Shown piece by piece: positions 16,796 to 25,920 of a DNA stretch of 64,000 nucleotides. Both the position numbers and the translations under genes were made by a program. The DNA is from Nocardia asteroides (GTDB lineage: Bacteria > Actinomycetota > Actinomycetes > Mycobacteriales > Mycobacteriaceae). How positions within the stretch are numbered: the stretch's first letter is position 1; each line of letters opens with the position of its first letter. The DNA lies in contig CP082844.1 of assembly GCA_019930625.1 (NCBI GenBank), positions 3,224,001-3,288,000 on the forward strand, read 5' to 3'. Below the pieces are notes generated by a model, which was not told where the DNA came from, did not search any database, and saw only the letters and a list, made by a program, of their open reading frames with translations.

Positions 16796-17020
16796 TCATC
16801 CGCAGCAGCCGCCACCGCAGCAGCCGCCCGCCGGGGGCGCGGCGGGGCTCGGCGCGGGAGCGTTCCCGCCGCCCCGGGAGACGGTGGCGAAGGTGGTCAG
16901 CAGTTTGACCGTGTCGTCGTGGCCGATCGGGCAGGTCGCCGGCGCCGACGACTCCGCCATCGGACGGGAAACCTCGAACGTGTCGCCGCAGCTGCGGCAC
17001 CGGTAACTGTAACTCGGCAT
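16796..17020 (-). CDS. FmdB-family zinc ribbon protein with CC-rich tail
   Basis: 74-residue protein of the FmdB putative regulatory family. The N-terminal ribbon is MPSYSYRCRSCGDTFE, with a second Cys/His site in CPIGHDD that would complete a zinc site. After a Pro/Ala linker the protein ends in a tail with two Cys pairs, GGCCGGGCCG, which could bind another metal ion. Function is unknown for the family. Confidence 0.85.
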   Translation of the reverse strand: MPSYSYRCRSCGDTFEVSRPMAESSAPATCPIGHDDTVKLLTTFATVSRGGGNAPAPSPAAPPAGGCCGGGCCG

Positions 17021-17438
17021 CCGCTCAGTTTAGGTCCTCCGCCGCCGAAGTGTCCGCATCGGACTTCGGCGAGATGTCGTGGCCCGTCAGGTTGGCGCGG
17101 CGATGAAGAGCAACGGGCACGCACGCCGGTGCTCGCCCAGGATCGGTCGTACTCCGAGTCGTGGGCCGCGTAGCTCGGCGGGGACCGGCTCCGGTCGCGG
17201 AGCGGTATCGGGGTCGCGACCTGGCGAACGGCCCTTGTCCGGGCCGCGGCGGCACTCTTTCGGCAATCGGGGCAGCAAAGGGGTGGTCGCGGCCACCGTG
17301 ACCGATTCGACACCGCACCCGTGGGCACGGGCCTGAACAGCGGATGAATAGCGTCCGACGCAGCAATGTCTCGGCATCGAAACGTTGCCGTACTGATCTT
17401 CGACGTACTCTCGAAAAAGAAGTATGAGGAGGTCTGCG
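17021..17438. other. 418-bp intergenic region
   Basis: Divergent spacer between the FmdB-like gene and the esterase. Frames on both strands are short and have no recognisable product. It ends in an AT-richer stretch from about 17395 before the AGGAGG ribosome site at 17427-17432. No operator or terminator was identified. Confidence 0.5.
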
Positions 17439-19034
17439 ATGCGCGCTCAGTTCTCCGAGGCGGTGCCCGGTCCCGACGGTTTCGCCGAGCCCATCGCGCG
17501 GACGGCCCACGGCGACGTGCGGGGCGTGCGCGAGGGTTCGATTTCCGTCTGGCGCAGCATTCCCTACGCGGCCGCCCCCGCAGGCCCGGCCCGATTCGCC
17601 CCGCCGGAGCCCCCGCAGCCTTGGGAGGGAGTGCGCGACTGCACCTCTTTCGGGCAGATCGCGCCGCAGACGATGGGCACCATGGTCCCCATCGACTCCG
17701 GCCTGACCATGGGCGAGGACTGTCTTTGGCTCAACGTGTGGTCACCTCGGCCCGAGCGCGCCGATGCCGCCCGCGCCTCGGGAACCGAACCCCGCCCGGT
17801 GCTGGTCTGGCTGCACGGCGGCGCGTACTGCCTCGGCACCGCCGCGCAGCAGATCTACGACGGGCGCAGGCTGGCCGCGGCCGGTGACGTCGTGGTCGTC
17901 GGGGTCAATTATCGGCTCGGCGCACTGGGCTTTCTCGACCTCTCCTCGCTCGGCGACGACTTCGCGCCGAACCTCGGCCTGCACGATCAGATCGCCGCGC
18001 TGGAATGGGTGCGCGACAACATCGCCGCGTTCGGCGGCGATCCCGGCAACGTCACGCTGTTCGGCGAGTCCTCCGGCGCGGGTTGCGTCACCGCGCTGCT
18101 CACCGCACCGCGCGCCGCGGGCCTGTTTCACAAGGCGATCGCGCAGAGCCCGCCCGCGACCACGGTGTTCGGACCGGAACGGGCGGCCACGGTGGCGCAG
18201 CGGTTCCTCGAGCTGATCGAACTGCCCGCGACCCGGGCGAAAGAACTGCTGGAATGTCCCATCGAGCGGATCGTCGCGGCGGCGGGCGTCCTGCTCGACG
18301 AGATCCCGCTGAAGGAGCCGGGCAGGCTGGCGGCCGCGCCGGTGGTCGACGGGGACCTGCTGCCGACCTACCCGATCGACCGGTTCCAGCGCGGGGGATC
18401 GCACCGGGTGCCGTTGATCATCGGCACCAACAAGGACGAGGCGTCGCTGTTCCGGCTGCTGCGCTCGCCGATCATGCCGGTGACGCCGGACGCGGTGAAC
18501 GCGATGCTGCGCGACGTCGCGGCCGGCCACCCGGAGATGTCGGCGGAGCGGATCGCCGAGATCACCTCGGCCTACCCGGATCTGAACAAGGCCCGCGGTG
18601 CGTTGGCGATGTCCACCGACGCGGCGTTCCGGATGCCGGCGCACTGGGTGGCCGACGGTCACGCCCAGCACTCGCCGACCTGGATGTACCGCTTCGACTA
18701 CGCCACCCCGATGCTGCGGGCGGCCAGGGTCGGCGCGGGGCACGCCACCGAACTGCCCTATGTCTTCGGCAATTTCGGCACGCTCAACCTCGACCCCACC
18801 TTCTGGCTCGGCGGTCGCAAAGCGGCCATGGAGGTCTCCGGCCGCATGATGCGCCGCTGGCTGGCCTTCGCCGCCCACGGCGTTCCCGCCGCACTCGACG
18901 GCTCCAAACACTGGCCGCCGTATCGCCTCGGGGCCCGCGCCACGCTGCTCATCGACAGCGTCGATCGAGTGGTCGACGACCCGGACCGGGACCTGCACAC
19001 CGCCTGGGGCCAGCAAGCCGTCGGCTTCTCCTAG
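17439..19034 (+). CDS. Carboxylesterase type B family hydrolase
   Basis: Alpha/beta hydrolase of 531 residues in the type-B carboxylesterase (COesterase) family; it would cleave carboxylic esters or carbamates. The nucleophile is S211 in GESSGAG, the oxyanion loop is WLHGGAY, the acid residue lies in NKDEASLF and the catalytic histidine in GAGHATELPY. The motif GEDCLWLNVW is also family-specific. No signal peptide is seen, so it is likely cytoplasmic. Start ATG 17439 has a perfect AGGAGG seven bases upstream; the ATG at 17424 lies inside that site. The natural substrate is unknown. Confidence 0.92.
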   Translation: MRAQFSEAVPGPDGFAEPIARTAHGDVRGVREGSISVWRSIPYAAAPAGPARFAPPEPPQPWEGVRDCTSFGQIAPQTMGTMVPIDSGLTMGEDCLWLNVWSPRPERADAARASGTEPRPVLVWLHGGAYCLGTAAQQIYDGRRLAAAGDVVVVGVNYRLGALGFLDLSSLGDDFAPNLGLHDQIAALEWVRDNIAAFGGDPGNVTLFGESSGAGCVTALLTAPRAAGLFHKAIAQSPPATTVFGPERAATVAQRFLELIELPATRAKELLECPIERIVAAAGVLLDEIPLKEPGRLAAAPVVDGDLLPTYPIDRFQRGGSHRVPLIIGTNKDEASLFRLLRSPIMPVTPDAVNAMLRDVAAGHPEMSAERIAEITSAYPDLNKARGALAMSTDAAFRMPAHWVADGHAQHSPTWMYRFDYATPMLRAARVGAGHATELPYVFGNFGTLNLDPTFWLGGRKAAMEVSGRMMRRWLAFAAHGVPAALDGSKHWPPYRLGARATLLIDSVDRVVDDPDRDLHTAWGQQAVGFS

Positions 19035-19183
19035 GGGCGCAGTTCGACCCGCCGGTGCCGCCACCGACTTGAACACTGGTGACGGCGCGGTCGGTGGCGC
19101 CGGAACCAAGTTCCCCCACGCCGACCCTGCGGATTTGTCGATGACCTCCGGATCTTCGTGCGCGGGGGCGAGCGGAACGCTCC

Positions 19184-20263
19184 TCAGACGTCGGTCGAGA
19201 AGCGAATGCCGCCGTCGGGGATCTCCACGCCCGGCCACACCCGCGCCCCGCGCAGGAGTTCGCAGCGGGCGCCGATGTGCGCGCCGTCGCCGATGACGCC
19301 GTCGCGGACGAGTGCGCGCGGGCCGATGCGCGCGCCGAAGCCGATGATGGTGCGCTCGACCGTGGCGCCTGCCTCGATCACCGCGCCGTCGAAGACGACC
19401 GCGCCGTCCAGCCGCGCGCCCGCGCCGATCTCGGCGCCGCGCCCGACGACCGTACCGCCGATGAGCACCGCTCCCGGGGCGACGCCCGCGCCGGGGTGCA
19501 CCAGCGATTCACCGCGCTGACCGGGCAGTGCGGGGGAGGGGGCGATACCGCGGACCAGGTCGGCGGAGCCGCGGACGAAGTCCTCGGGAGTGCCCATGTC
19601 GCGCCAGTAGGAAGCGTCGACGTGCCCCTGGAGGCGGGCGCCCTCGGTCAGCAGCGCGGGGAACACCTCGCGCTCCACCGAGACCGGCCGACCGGCCGGA
19701 ATCTTCTCGATGTACTCGCGGCGGAAGACGTAGCATCCGGCGTTGATCTGGTCGGTCGGCGGGTCCTGGGTCTTCTCCAGGAACGCCGTGACCCGGCCGT
19801 CCTCGTCGGTGGGCACACAACCGAACGCGCGCGGGTCGCTGACCCGGACCAGATGCAGCGTCACGTCGGCGCGGGTCGACTCGTGGGTGTCGAGCACCGC
19901 GCCGAGGTCGGTGCCGCCGAGCACGTCGCCGTTGAACACCATCACGTTGTCCGCGCGCAGCTTGGGCAGCACGTTGCGGATGGCGCCGCCGGTGCCCAGC
20001 GGCTCGGTCTCGGTGACGTACTCGATCTCCAGGCCGAGGTCGGAGCCGTCGCCGAAGTGCTCCTCGAACACTTCGGCCTTGAACGACGTGCCCAGCACCA
20101 CATGGGTGATCCCGGCCTCCGCGATGCGGGCGAGCAGGTGGGTCAGGAACGGCAGTCCGGCCGTCGGCAGCATCGGCTTGGGCGCCGAAAGGGTCAGCGG
20201 ACGCAACCGCGTGCCCTGTCCGCCGACCAGGATCACCGCGTCGGTGCCTGCATTTCCTGCCAT
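19184..20263 (-). CDS. Mannose-1-phosphate guanylyltransferase (NDP-sugar pyrophosphorylase), Rv3264c-like
   Basis: 359-residue nucleotidyltransferase that would make GDP-mannose from GTP and mannose-1-phosphate for mannosylated lipids and glycans. The N-terminal catalytic domain shows LVGGQGTRLRPLTLSAPKPM, the nucleotide-binding and catalytic signature, plus VFNGDVLGG with the metal Asp. From about 250 a left-handed beta-helix of hexapeptide repeats follows (GAGVAPGAVLIGG and similar). Position next to wbbL and rmlD matches M. tuberculosis Rv3264c, shown to be the GDP-mannose enzyme, although homologues are often annotated as glucose-1-phosphate thymidylyltransferases. Start ATG 20263 was chosen; an in-frame extension to 20374 lacks homology. 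Confidence 0.88.
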   Translation of the reverse strand: MAGNAGTDAVILVGGQGTRLRPLTLSAPKPMLPTAGLPFLTHLLARIAEAGITHVVLGTSFKAEVFEEHFGDGSDLGLEIEYVTETEPLGTGGAIRNVLPKLRADNVMVFNGDVLGGTDLGAVLDTHESTRADVTLHLVRVSDPRAFGCVPTDEDGRVTAFLEKTQDPPTDQINAGCYVFRREYIEKIPAGRPVSVEREVFPALLTEGARLQGHVDASYWRDMGTPEDFVRGSADLVRGIAPSPALPGQRGESLVHPGAGVAPGAVLIGGTVVGRGAEIGAGARLDGAVVFDGAVIEAGATVERTIIGFGARIGPRALVRDGVIGDGAHIGARCELLRGARVWPGVEIPDGGIRFSTDV

Positions 20264-20309
20264 CAAGCTCCCCTGTTCACAAGGTTCGTTTCTCGCCTTG
20301 CGCCGCCGG

Positions 20310-21206
20310 CTACCCGGCGTCGCGCGCCTGTCGGCGCAGGGCAGATCGAACCGCAATCCGCGAGCGGACCGCAAGTCCGGCCCGCAACGCCAGCCGCAGC
20401 GGAGCCTGCCACCAGTGCGGATGCCGGTCGGCCTGGAACCGGTAGGCGCTGGCGTGATGGGCGGGCAGCATCACTTCGGGGTGGCGGCCTGCCGCGTGTC
20501 CCTTGGCATGGGTCACCTCGGCGTCGCGGACGAACACGTTGTGCCAGCCCGCCTTGCCCATCCGGTCGCCGAAGTCGACGTCCTCCATGTACATGAAGTA
20601 CCGCGAGTCGAAACCGTCGATCGAGTCGAACGCCGCGCGCCGCACCAGCAGGCACGACCCCGACAGCCAGCCGACGGCCCGCTCGGAGATCTCCTCGTTC
20701 TCCTGCCGGTACCGGCGGGTCCACGGGTTGGACTTCCACACCGTGCCCAGGACCGCGTGCCCGGCGCCGTCGAGGAGGCCGGGGACCCGGCGGGCCGACG
20801 GGTACACGCTGCCGTCCGGTTCGAGCACCAGCGGCCCGAGCGCACCGGCGCGCGGCCAGCGCTTGGCCGCGGCGAGCAGTTTGTCGATGGAATCGGTGCC
20901 CCAGCGGATGTCCGGGTTGGCGATCACGACGAACTCGATGCCCGGATCGAGCTCCGCGACCGCCCGGTTGATCGCGCCGCCGTAGCCGATGTTGCCGCCG
21001 GTGCGTAGCAGCCGCACGTGCGAATTGGCCTCGGCGACCAGCTCGGGCACACCGTCCACCGACCCGTTGTCGGCGAGGATCACCTGCGGTTTCTCCGCGG
21101 TGGCCCCGGCGAGGGTGGAGATGAAGTGCTCGAGGTGCTCACCCGGCGAGTAGGTCACCGTGACGACGGCCAGGCCCGCGGGCGCGGCGGAATCGGAATC
21201 ACTCAC
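20310..21206 (-). CDS. wbbL: Rhamnosyltransferase WbbL (arabinogalactan linkage unit)
   Basis: GT2-family glycosyltransferase of 298 residues. In mycobacteria WbbL adds L-rhamnose from dTDP-Rha to decaprenyl-PP-GlcNAc, building the linker between peptidoglycan and arabinogalactan, an essential step. The GT-A fold is visible as LAVVTVTYSPGEHL, VILADNGSVDG and the metal/base region YFMYMEDVDFGDRMGKAGW. The C-terminus ends in a basic segment that may touch the membrane. Start is GTG 21206. It lies 11 bp downstream of rmlD, which makes its donor sugar, and upstream of the GDP-mannose gene on the same strand. Confidence 0.92.
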   Translation of the reverse strand: MSDSDSAAPAGLAVVTVTYSPGEHLEHFISTLAGATAEKPQVILADNGSVDGVPELVAEANSHVRLLRTGGNIGYGGAINRAVAELDPGIEFVVIANPDIRWGTDSIDKLLAAAKRWPRAGALGPLVLEPDGSVYPSARRVPGLLDGAGHAVLGTVWKSNPWTRRYRQENEEISERAVGWLSGSCLLVRRAAFDSIDGFDSRYFMYMEDVDFGDRMGKAGWHNVFVRDAEVTHAKGHAAGRHPEVMLPAHHASAYRFQADRHPHWWQAPLRLALRAGLAVRSRIAVRSALRRQARDAG

Positions 21207-21217
21207 GGCAGTCAACC

Positions 21218-22087
21218 CTAGTCGGACCGCCGAGCCAGCGCGTCCCCCAGTGCGGTCCGCCAATCCCGCAGCGGTCTCAGCCCGGCGTCGTTCCAGGCCC
21301 GCGGCGACAACACCGAATATCCCGGTCGCCGTGCGGGTCTGGGAAACGCCGACGAGTCACACGGCCGGACGCGCCCGGGATCCGCCCCGACACCCGCGAA
21401 CACCGCGCGCGCGAGCTCGAACCGACTGGCCCGGCCCGCATTGGTGACGTGCAGCAGCCGCGGCGCGTCCGGCCGTCCCGCGAGTTCCAGCAACGCGGCG
21501 GCCAGATCGGCGGCGTAGGTGGGCGAGCCGACCTCGTCCTCGACCACGTCCACGGTGTCGCGTTCCCGCTCCAGCCGCAGCATCGTCGCGACGAAATCGC
21601 CACCGCGCCCGGTATATACCCATGCGGTGCGCACCACGTGCGCGTCCGGGCAGCGGCTGAGCACCGCCTGCTCGCCCGCGAGCTTGGACTCGCCGTAGAC
21701 GGACGTCGGCCCGGTCACATCGGTGGTGTCGTACGGCCGATCCTGGGTACCTGGAAAGACGTAATCGGTGGACAGATGGATCAGCCGGGCACCGATGTCA
21801 GCGCAGACTTCGGCGAGCACGGCCGGTCCCGTGGCGTTGCCCGCGTATGCCGCCTCGGTCTCGGCTTCGGCCTGGTCCACGGCGGTATAGGCGGCGCAGT
21901 TGAGCACCACGTCGCCGGGCGCGAGTACCGCGCGCACGGCGAGGGGGTCGGTGATGTCGAGTTCGGCGCGCCCGTAGCCGCTGGCGGCCGGAGCGAGACG
22001 CCGCAGTTCCCGGCCCACCTGTCCGTGCGCCCCGGTGACGACGAGGCGGGCGGGCGCGGTGGGTTCGGGCGCGGTGGGGTCGGTCAC
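21218..22087 (-). CDS. rmlD: dTDP-4-dehydrorhamnose reductase RmlD
   Basis: Final enzyme of dTDP-L-rhamnose synthesis, 289 residues, NADPH-dependent SDR. The Rossmann motif is GAHGQVG near the N-terminus, and the catalytic pair is YGESK (Y-x3-K). NCAAYTAVDQAE and LIHLSTDYVF are further family blocks. A 10-residue Pro/Ala segment precedes the fold. Start GTG 22087 was chosen; the longer frame overlaps the divergent promoter. First gene of the rmlD-wbbL-guanylyltransferase unit. Confidence 0.93.
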   Translation of the reverse strand: MTDPTAPEPTAPARLVVTGAHGQVGRELRRLAPAASGYGRAELDITDPLAVRAVLAPGDVVLNCAAYTAVDQAEAETEAAYAGNATGPAVLAEVCADIGARLIHLSTDYVFPGTQDRPYDTTDVTGPTSVYGESKLAGEQAVLSRCPDAHVVRTAWVYTGRGGDFVATMLRLERERDTVDVVEDEVGSPTYAADLAAALLELAGRPDAPRLLHVTNAGRASRFELARAVFAGVGADPGRVRPCDSSAFPRPARRPGYSVLSPRAWNDAGLRPLRDWRTALGDALARRSD

Positions 22088-22126
22088 GGGCGCAAGTCTG
22101 GCACGCCGCCACATCCACGGTTGCGG

Positions 22127-22146
22127 CCGTTCGCAATAACCGTTCG
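22127..22146. promoter_or_regulatory. Direct repeat CCGTTCG in rmlD/LCP divergent spacer
   Basis: CCGTTCG occurs at 22127-22133 and 22140-22146, 13 bp apart, in an otherwise plain 175-bp divergent promoter region. It could be a regulator site; no known regulator is assigned. Confidence 0.25.
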
Positions 22147-22262
22147 TTAGCCTTGAGTCATCGGGGGATCCCGAAACCGGGCGGGGCGAGCAGGAACCGT
22201 GGTGGCGGATCGGTTGCGCACGTGTCGCCAGGAGAGGCGAGTTTCGGCGAGAGGATGCACAC

Positions 22263-23756
22263 TTGTCGCGTTGGAGGGGCACATCGGCGTCGCCGCGTCC
22301 GGCCGGGTCCGGCGACCGGTCGTTCGGGCCGCTGCGTTCGCTGGCCGCGGCCGCCGCCGTGATCGTGCTGGCGCTTACCGGTTTCGCCTGGCACAGCGTC
22401 GACTCGCTGGTCGCCGACATCGAGCGCATCGGCGATCTCGGTCTCGGCGGCAGCCGGGACGGCGCGGTGGACATCCTGCTGGTCGGTGTGGACAGCCGCA
22501 CCGACGCGCACGGCAATCCCCTGTCGAACGCCGAGCGAGCCATGTTGCACGCCGGCGACGAGATCGGCACCAACACCGACACCATCGTGCTGCTGCGCGT
22601 GCCCAACGACGGACGCTCCGCGACCGCGATCTCGATCCCGCGCGACTCCTACGTCAGCATTCCCGGCCTGGGCATGGGCAAGATCAACTCGGCCTACGGC
22701 GCGACGAAGGCCAACCAGTTCCAGAAACTCGTCGACCAAGGCGTCGCGCACGCCGACGCGGAGCGGCAGTCCACCCAAGCGGGCAGGCAGGCGCTGATCA
22801 AGACGGTCGCCAACCTCACCGGCCTCACCGTCGACCACTACGCCGAGGTGAGCCTGCTCGGCTTCGCGCTGCTCACCGATGCCGTCGGCGGGGTCGAGGT
22901 GTGCCTGAAGAACCCGGTCGACGAGTGGATGTCCGGCGCCCGGTTTCCCGCGGGCCGCCAACGCCTGGACGGGCCGCGCGCGCTGAGTTTCGTCCGCCAG
23001 CGCCATGATCTGCCCCGCGGCGACCTCGACCGCATCGTGCGCCAGCAGGTGTTCATGGCGCAACTGGTGCAGCAGCTGCTCAGCGCGAAGACGCTGGCCA
23101 ATCCGGCCAAGTTGCAACAGCTCAGCGAGGCGGTCGGGCGGACGGTCGTGCTCGACGAGGACTGGGACGCGCTGGCGTTCCTGCAACGGCTGAAGGACCT
23201 GTCCGGTGGCCAGGTGAAGTTCGAGACCATTCCGGTCGCCGACCTCAACGGTGAGACCAGCAGCGGGGAATCCGTGGTCGAGGTCGAGCCGAAGGCCGTC
23301 AAGTCCTATATCGCCTCGCTGGTGGGCGACGCGACGGTCACGCGGAACGCCGAGCCGGGCTTCGATCCGGCGACGGTCACCGTCAGCGTCTACAACGCAG
23401 GCGGCATCGGCGGACTCGCGGCCGAGGTGGCGCAGACGCTGAGCGCCAAGGGATTCCGGCAGGGCGTGGTGACCAACTACACCGGCAACCGCGTCACCAG
23501 CAGTCGCGTGCTCGCCGCGGACACCTCGAGCCCGAAGGCGCAGGCGGTGGCCAAGGCGCTGGGCGGGCTGTCGGTACTCGCGGATCCGGCGCTGTCCCCG
23601 GATTCGGTGAGCGTCGTGCTGGCGAGCGACTATTCTGGTCCGGGCTCGTCGGCGAGCCGGGTGTTCGACCTGTCCGGAACGTCGACTTCCGCCACACCAG
23701 TCCCACCCGCTCCACCGATCGACGCAGGCCAGAACGGACCGAAATGCGTGAACTGA
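22263..23756 (+). CDS. LCP family cell-wall ligase (LytR-CpsA-Psr)
   Basis: Membrane-anchored phosphotransferase of 497 residues. In mycobacteria the orthologue at this position (Rv3267, Lcp1) attaches arabinogalactan to peptidoglycan. One N-terminal helix (about 25-45) leads to the LCP domain: DILLVGVDSRTDAHGN, ISIPRDSYVSIP with the catalytic arginines, and SFVRQRHDLPRGDLDRI. A C-terminal LytR_C domain (about 370-460) ends in a Ser/Pro tail. I chose TTG 22263, with GAGAGG 10 bases upstream; no better start is near. It is divergent from rmlD, whose product feeds the same polymer. Confidence 0.92.
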   Translation: MSRWRGTSASPRPAGSGDRSFGPLRSLAAAAAVIVLALTGFAWHSVDSLVADIERIGDLGLGGSRDGAVDILLVGVDSRTDAHGNPLSNAERAMLHAGDEIGTNTDTIVLLRVPNDGRSATAISIPRDSYVSIPGLGMGKINSAYGATKANQFQKLVDQGVAHADAERQSTQAGRQALIKTVANLTGLTVDHYAEVSLLGFALLTDAVGGVEVCLKNPVDEWMSGARFPAGRQRLDGPRALSFVRQRHDLPRGDLDRIVRQQVFMAQLVQQLLSAKTLANPAKLQQLSEAVGRTVVLDEDWDALAFLQRLKDLSGGQVKFETIPVADLNGETSSGESVVEVEPKAVKSYIASLVGDATVTRNAEPGFDPATVTVSVYNAGGIGGLAAEVAQTLSAKGFRQGVVTNYTGNRVTSSRVLAADTSSPKAQAVAKALGGLSVLADPALSPDSVSVVLASDYSGPGSSASRVFDLSGTSTSATPVPPAPPIDAGQNGPKCVN

Positions 23757-23759
23757 ACC

Positions 23760-24482
23760 ATGCGTGACATCGACCAGGTACACACTCTCACCGAAGCGGT
23801 ACTCGATCCCATCCTCGCCCGCGAACCCGCGGGTCCGCGCGTCACCTATTACGACGACGCCACCGGGGCGCGGATCGAACTGTCCGGCGCGACGCTGGCG
23901 AACTGGGCGGCCAAGACCGCCAATTTGATTCGCGACGAGTTCGGTCTGAGTCCCGGCGCCCGTGTCGCCGTCCTGCTCCCGGCGCACTGGCAGACCGCCG
24001 CTGTGCTGCTGGGCTGCTGGTGGGCGGGCACCGAGGTGGTGCTGCACCCGGACGAGGACGCCGATCTGGCGCTGGTGACCCCGGATCGCCTGGACGACGC
24101 CGACGGCGGGGGTGAGATCGCCGCGCTGTCGCTGGACGCCATGGGCGCCCCGGTGCGCGACCTGCCGGTGGGCGTCACCGATTTCGCCACCTCGGTGCGC
24201 GTGCACGGCGACCAGTTCCTGCCCCGCGGCGCCGGTGTCGCGCTGGATGGCATGCCGGTCGCCGAAGTGCTCGCCGAGGCGCGGAAATCGGCTATGCGCC
24301 AGGGCTTCGCCGAGGGTGACCGGGTGCTGTCCAGCACGCCGTGGGACACGCCTGCCGAACTGATCGACGGATATCTCGCGGTGCTCGCCGCGGGCGCCTC
24401 GCTGGTGCAGGTGGTCAACCCCGATCCGGCGCTGCGCGACCGGCGCATCGCGTCGGAACGGGTGACCGCGCAGCGCGGATGA
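23760..24482 (+). CDS. TIGR03089 family protein (Rv3268-like)
   Basis: 240-residue protein of the actinobacterial TIGR03089 family, always beside the LCP gene. It resembles the N-terminal part of AMP-binding (acyl-adenylate) enzymes: ELSGATLANWAAKTANL and LLGCWWAGTEVVL. It lacks the adenylate signature and C-terminal lid, so it cannot be a complete ligase. It starts 3 bp after the LCP stop, indicating co-translation. No function is established. Confidence 0.85.
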   Translation: MRDIDQVHTLTEAVLDPILAREPAGPRVTYYDDATGARIELSGATLANWAAKTANLIRDEFGLSPGARVAVLLPAHWQTAAVLLGCWWAGTEVVLHPDEDADLALVTPDRLDDADGGGEIAALSLDAMGAPVRDLPVGVTDFATSVRVHGDQFLPRGAGVALDGMPVAEVLAEARKSAMRQGFAEGDRVLSSTPWDTPAELIDGYLAVLAAGASLVQVVNPDPALRDRRIASERVTAQRG

Positions 24483-24618
24483 GGGATGTCCGAAAGCCGC
24501 GGCCACCATTCGGAGGCGGCTCCTACCACGGTATAAGCGCCGCATCCGACCTGAGGACGTTCCAGAAGCCCGCGGCGTTCCGTACGGTGGTGTCATCGCA
24601 CGACGACGGGGTTGCACT

Positions 24619-25920
24619 ATGAAGCCGCACTATTGGTTCCGCTGGTTGTCGGTGCAGGGCGCGCCTCGTCTCGCCCTGCGTCTGCAGGCACGCCGCGGTG
24701 ACCCGTTCGCCGAATTGATGGGCGGTCCCGCAGGCTTCGACGATCCCTACCCGCTGATCGAGCGGTTGCGCGGGCAGGGCAGGCTGCTGCGCACCTCGAT
24801 CGCGTGGGCGACCTTCGATCACGAGCTGTGCCGTTCCATCCTGCGCGACAGCCGTTTCGGTGTGCGCACCACCGAGAGCTTCAACATCCCCAAGCCGCTG
24901 CAGAAGCTGGCCGAGCGGTTTCCGTTGCCGCCGAATCCGGTCGAGCCGCCGTCGATGCTGGTGATCGATCCGCCCGAACACACGCGGATGCGCAAACCGG
25001 TCGCCTCGGCGTTCACCCCGCGCGCGATCCGCAGACTGCGCGACCGCGTCGAGTCGGTCACCGAGGAACTGCTGGTCGCCCTGCCCGCCCACGGTTCGGC
25101 GGATCTGATCGAGCAGTTCGCCGCCCAGGTGCCGATCGCGATCATCTCCGAGATGCTCGGCTTCCCCGACGAGGACAAGGCGATGTTCCTCGACTGGGGC
25201 GATCAGATGACACCGCTGCTCGACGTCGGCATCCCTTGGCGCGCACACCGTAGGGCACTGCTCGCGATGGAGCTGATGAACGACTATCTCGGGCGGCACA
25301 TCGAGCGGTTGCGCCGCGAACCGGGCGAGGACATTCTCAGCAGCCTGGTCACCGCGGGCGAACTGGACACCGACGCGCTCAAGGCCACCGCGAGCCTGCT
25401 CATGGGGGCGGGCTTCGAGACGACCGTCAACCTGATCGGCAACGGCGTCGCGCAACTACTGGCCCATCCGGATCAGCTGGAGCGGCTGCGCGAGGAGCCG
25501 CAGCTGTGGCCAAACGCCGTCGAGGAGATCCTGCGCTTCGACTCCCCGGTGCAGACCACCGCGCGGACCGCGCTCACCGATGTGGAGATCGACGGCATCC
25601 GGTTGCGCCAGGGCAGCACGGTGGTGCTGTCGCTGGCAGGCGCGAACCGCGACCCCGCCGTGTTCGCCGATCCACAACGGTTCGACATCGGCCGCGACAA
25701 CGCCAAGGACCATCTGTCCTTCAGCAGCGGCGTGCACGTCTGCCTCGGAGCCAGCCTGGCCAGGATGGAAGGCGTCTACGCGCTGCAGGCCCTGTTCGAG
25801 CGGTTCCCCGGTCTGCGGCTGGACGGTACGCCGAAGCGGCGCGCGCTGTTCACCCTGCACGGCTACGAGCGGATGCCGGTGCGCCTCGGTCAGCGCGCGC
25901 CCGCGCCGGAGCCGGTCTGA
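24619..25920 (+). CDS. Cytochrome P450
   Basis: 433-residue soluble haem monooxygenase. The haem-binding loop is FSSGVHVCLGASLAR with the ligand Cys; the I-helix oxygen site is GAGFETT; the K-helix ExxR is EEILR. A YPLIERLRGQG segment and a DPPEHTRMRK motif (C-helix region) confirm a bacterial class-I P450 needing ferredoxin and reductase, neither of which is adjacent. The spacer before it has a TATAAG near 24530 that could be its promoter. The substrate is unknown, and I do not assign a CYP number. Confidence 0.95.
   Translation: MKPHYWFRWLSVQGAPRLALRLQARRGDPFAELMGGPAGFDDPYPLIERLRGQGRLLRTSIAWATFDHELCRSILRDSRFGVRTTESFNIPKPLQKLAERFPLPPNPVEPPSMLVIDPPEHTRMRKPVASAFTPRAIRRLRDRVESVTEELLVALPAHGSADLIEQFAAQVPIAIISEMLGFPDEDKAMFLDWGDQMTPLLDVGIPWRAHRRALLAMELMNDYLGRHIERLRREPGEDILSSLVTAGELDTDALKATASLLMGAGFETTVNLIGNGVAQLLAHPDQLERLREEPQLWPNAVEEILRFDSPVQTTARTALTDVEIDGIRLRQGSTVVLSLAGANRDPAVFADPQRFDIGRDNAKDHLSFSSGVHVCLGASLARMEGVYALQALFERFPGLRLDGTPKRRALFTLHGYERMPVRLGQRAPAPEPV

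Noticed and set aside
22158..24617. 819-codon minus-strand frame
   Set aside because: Covers the LCP and TIGR03089 genes in reverse and has no domain signature.
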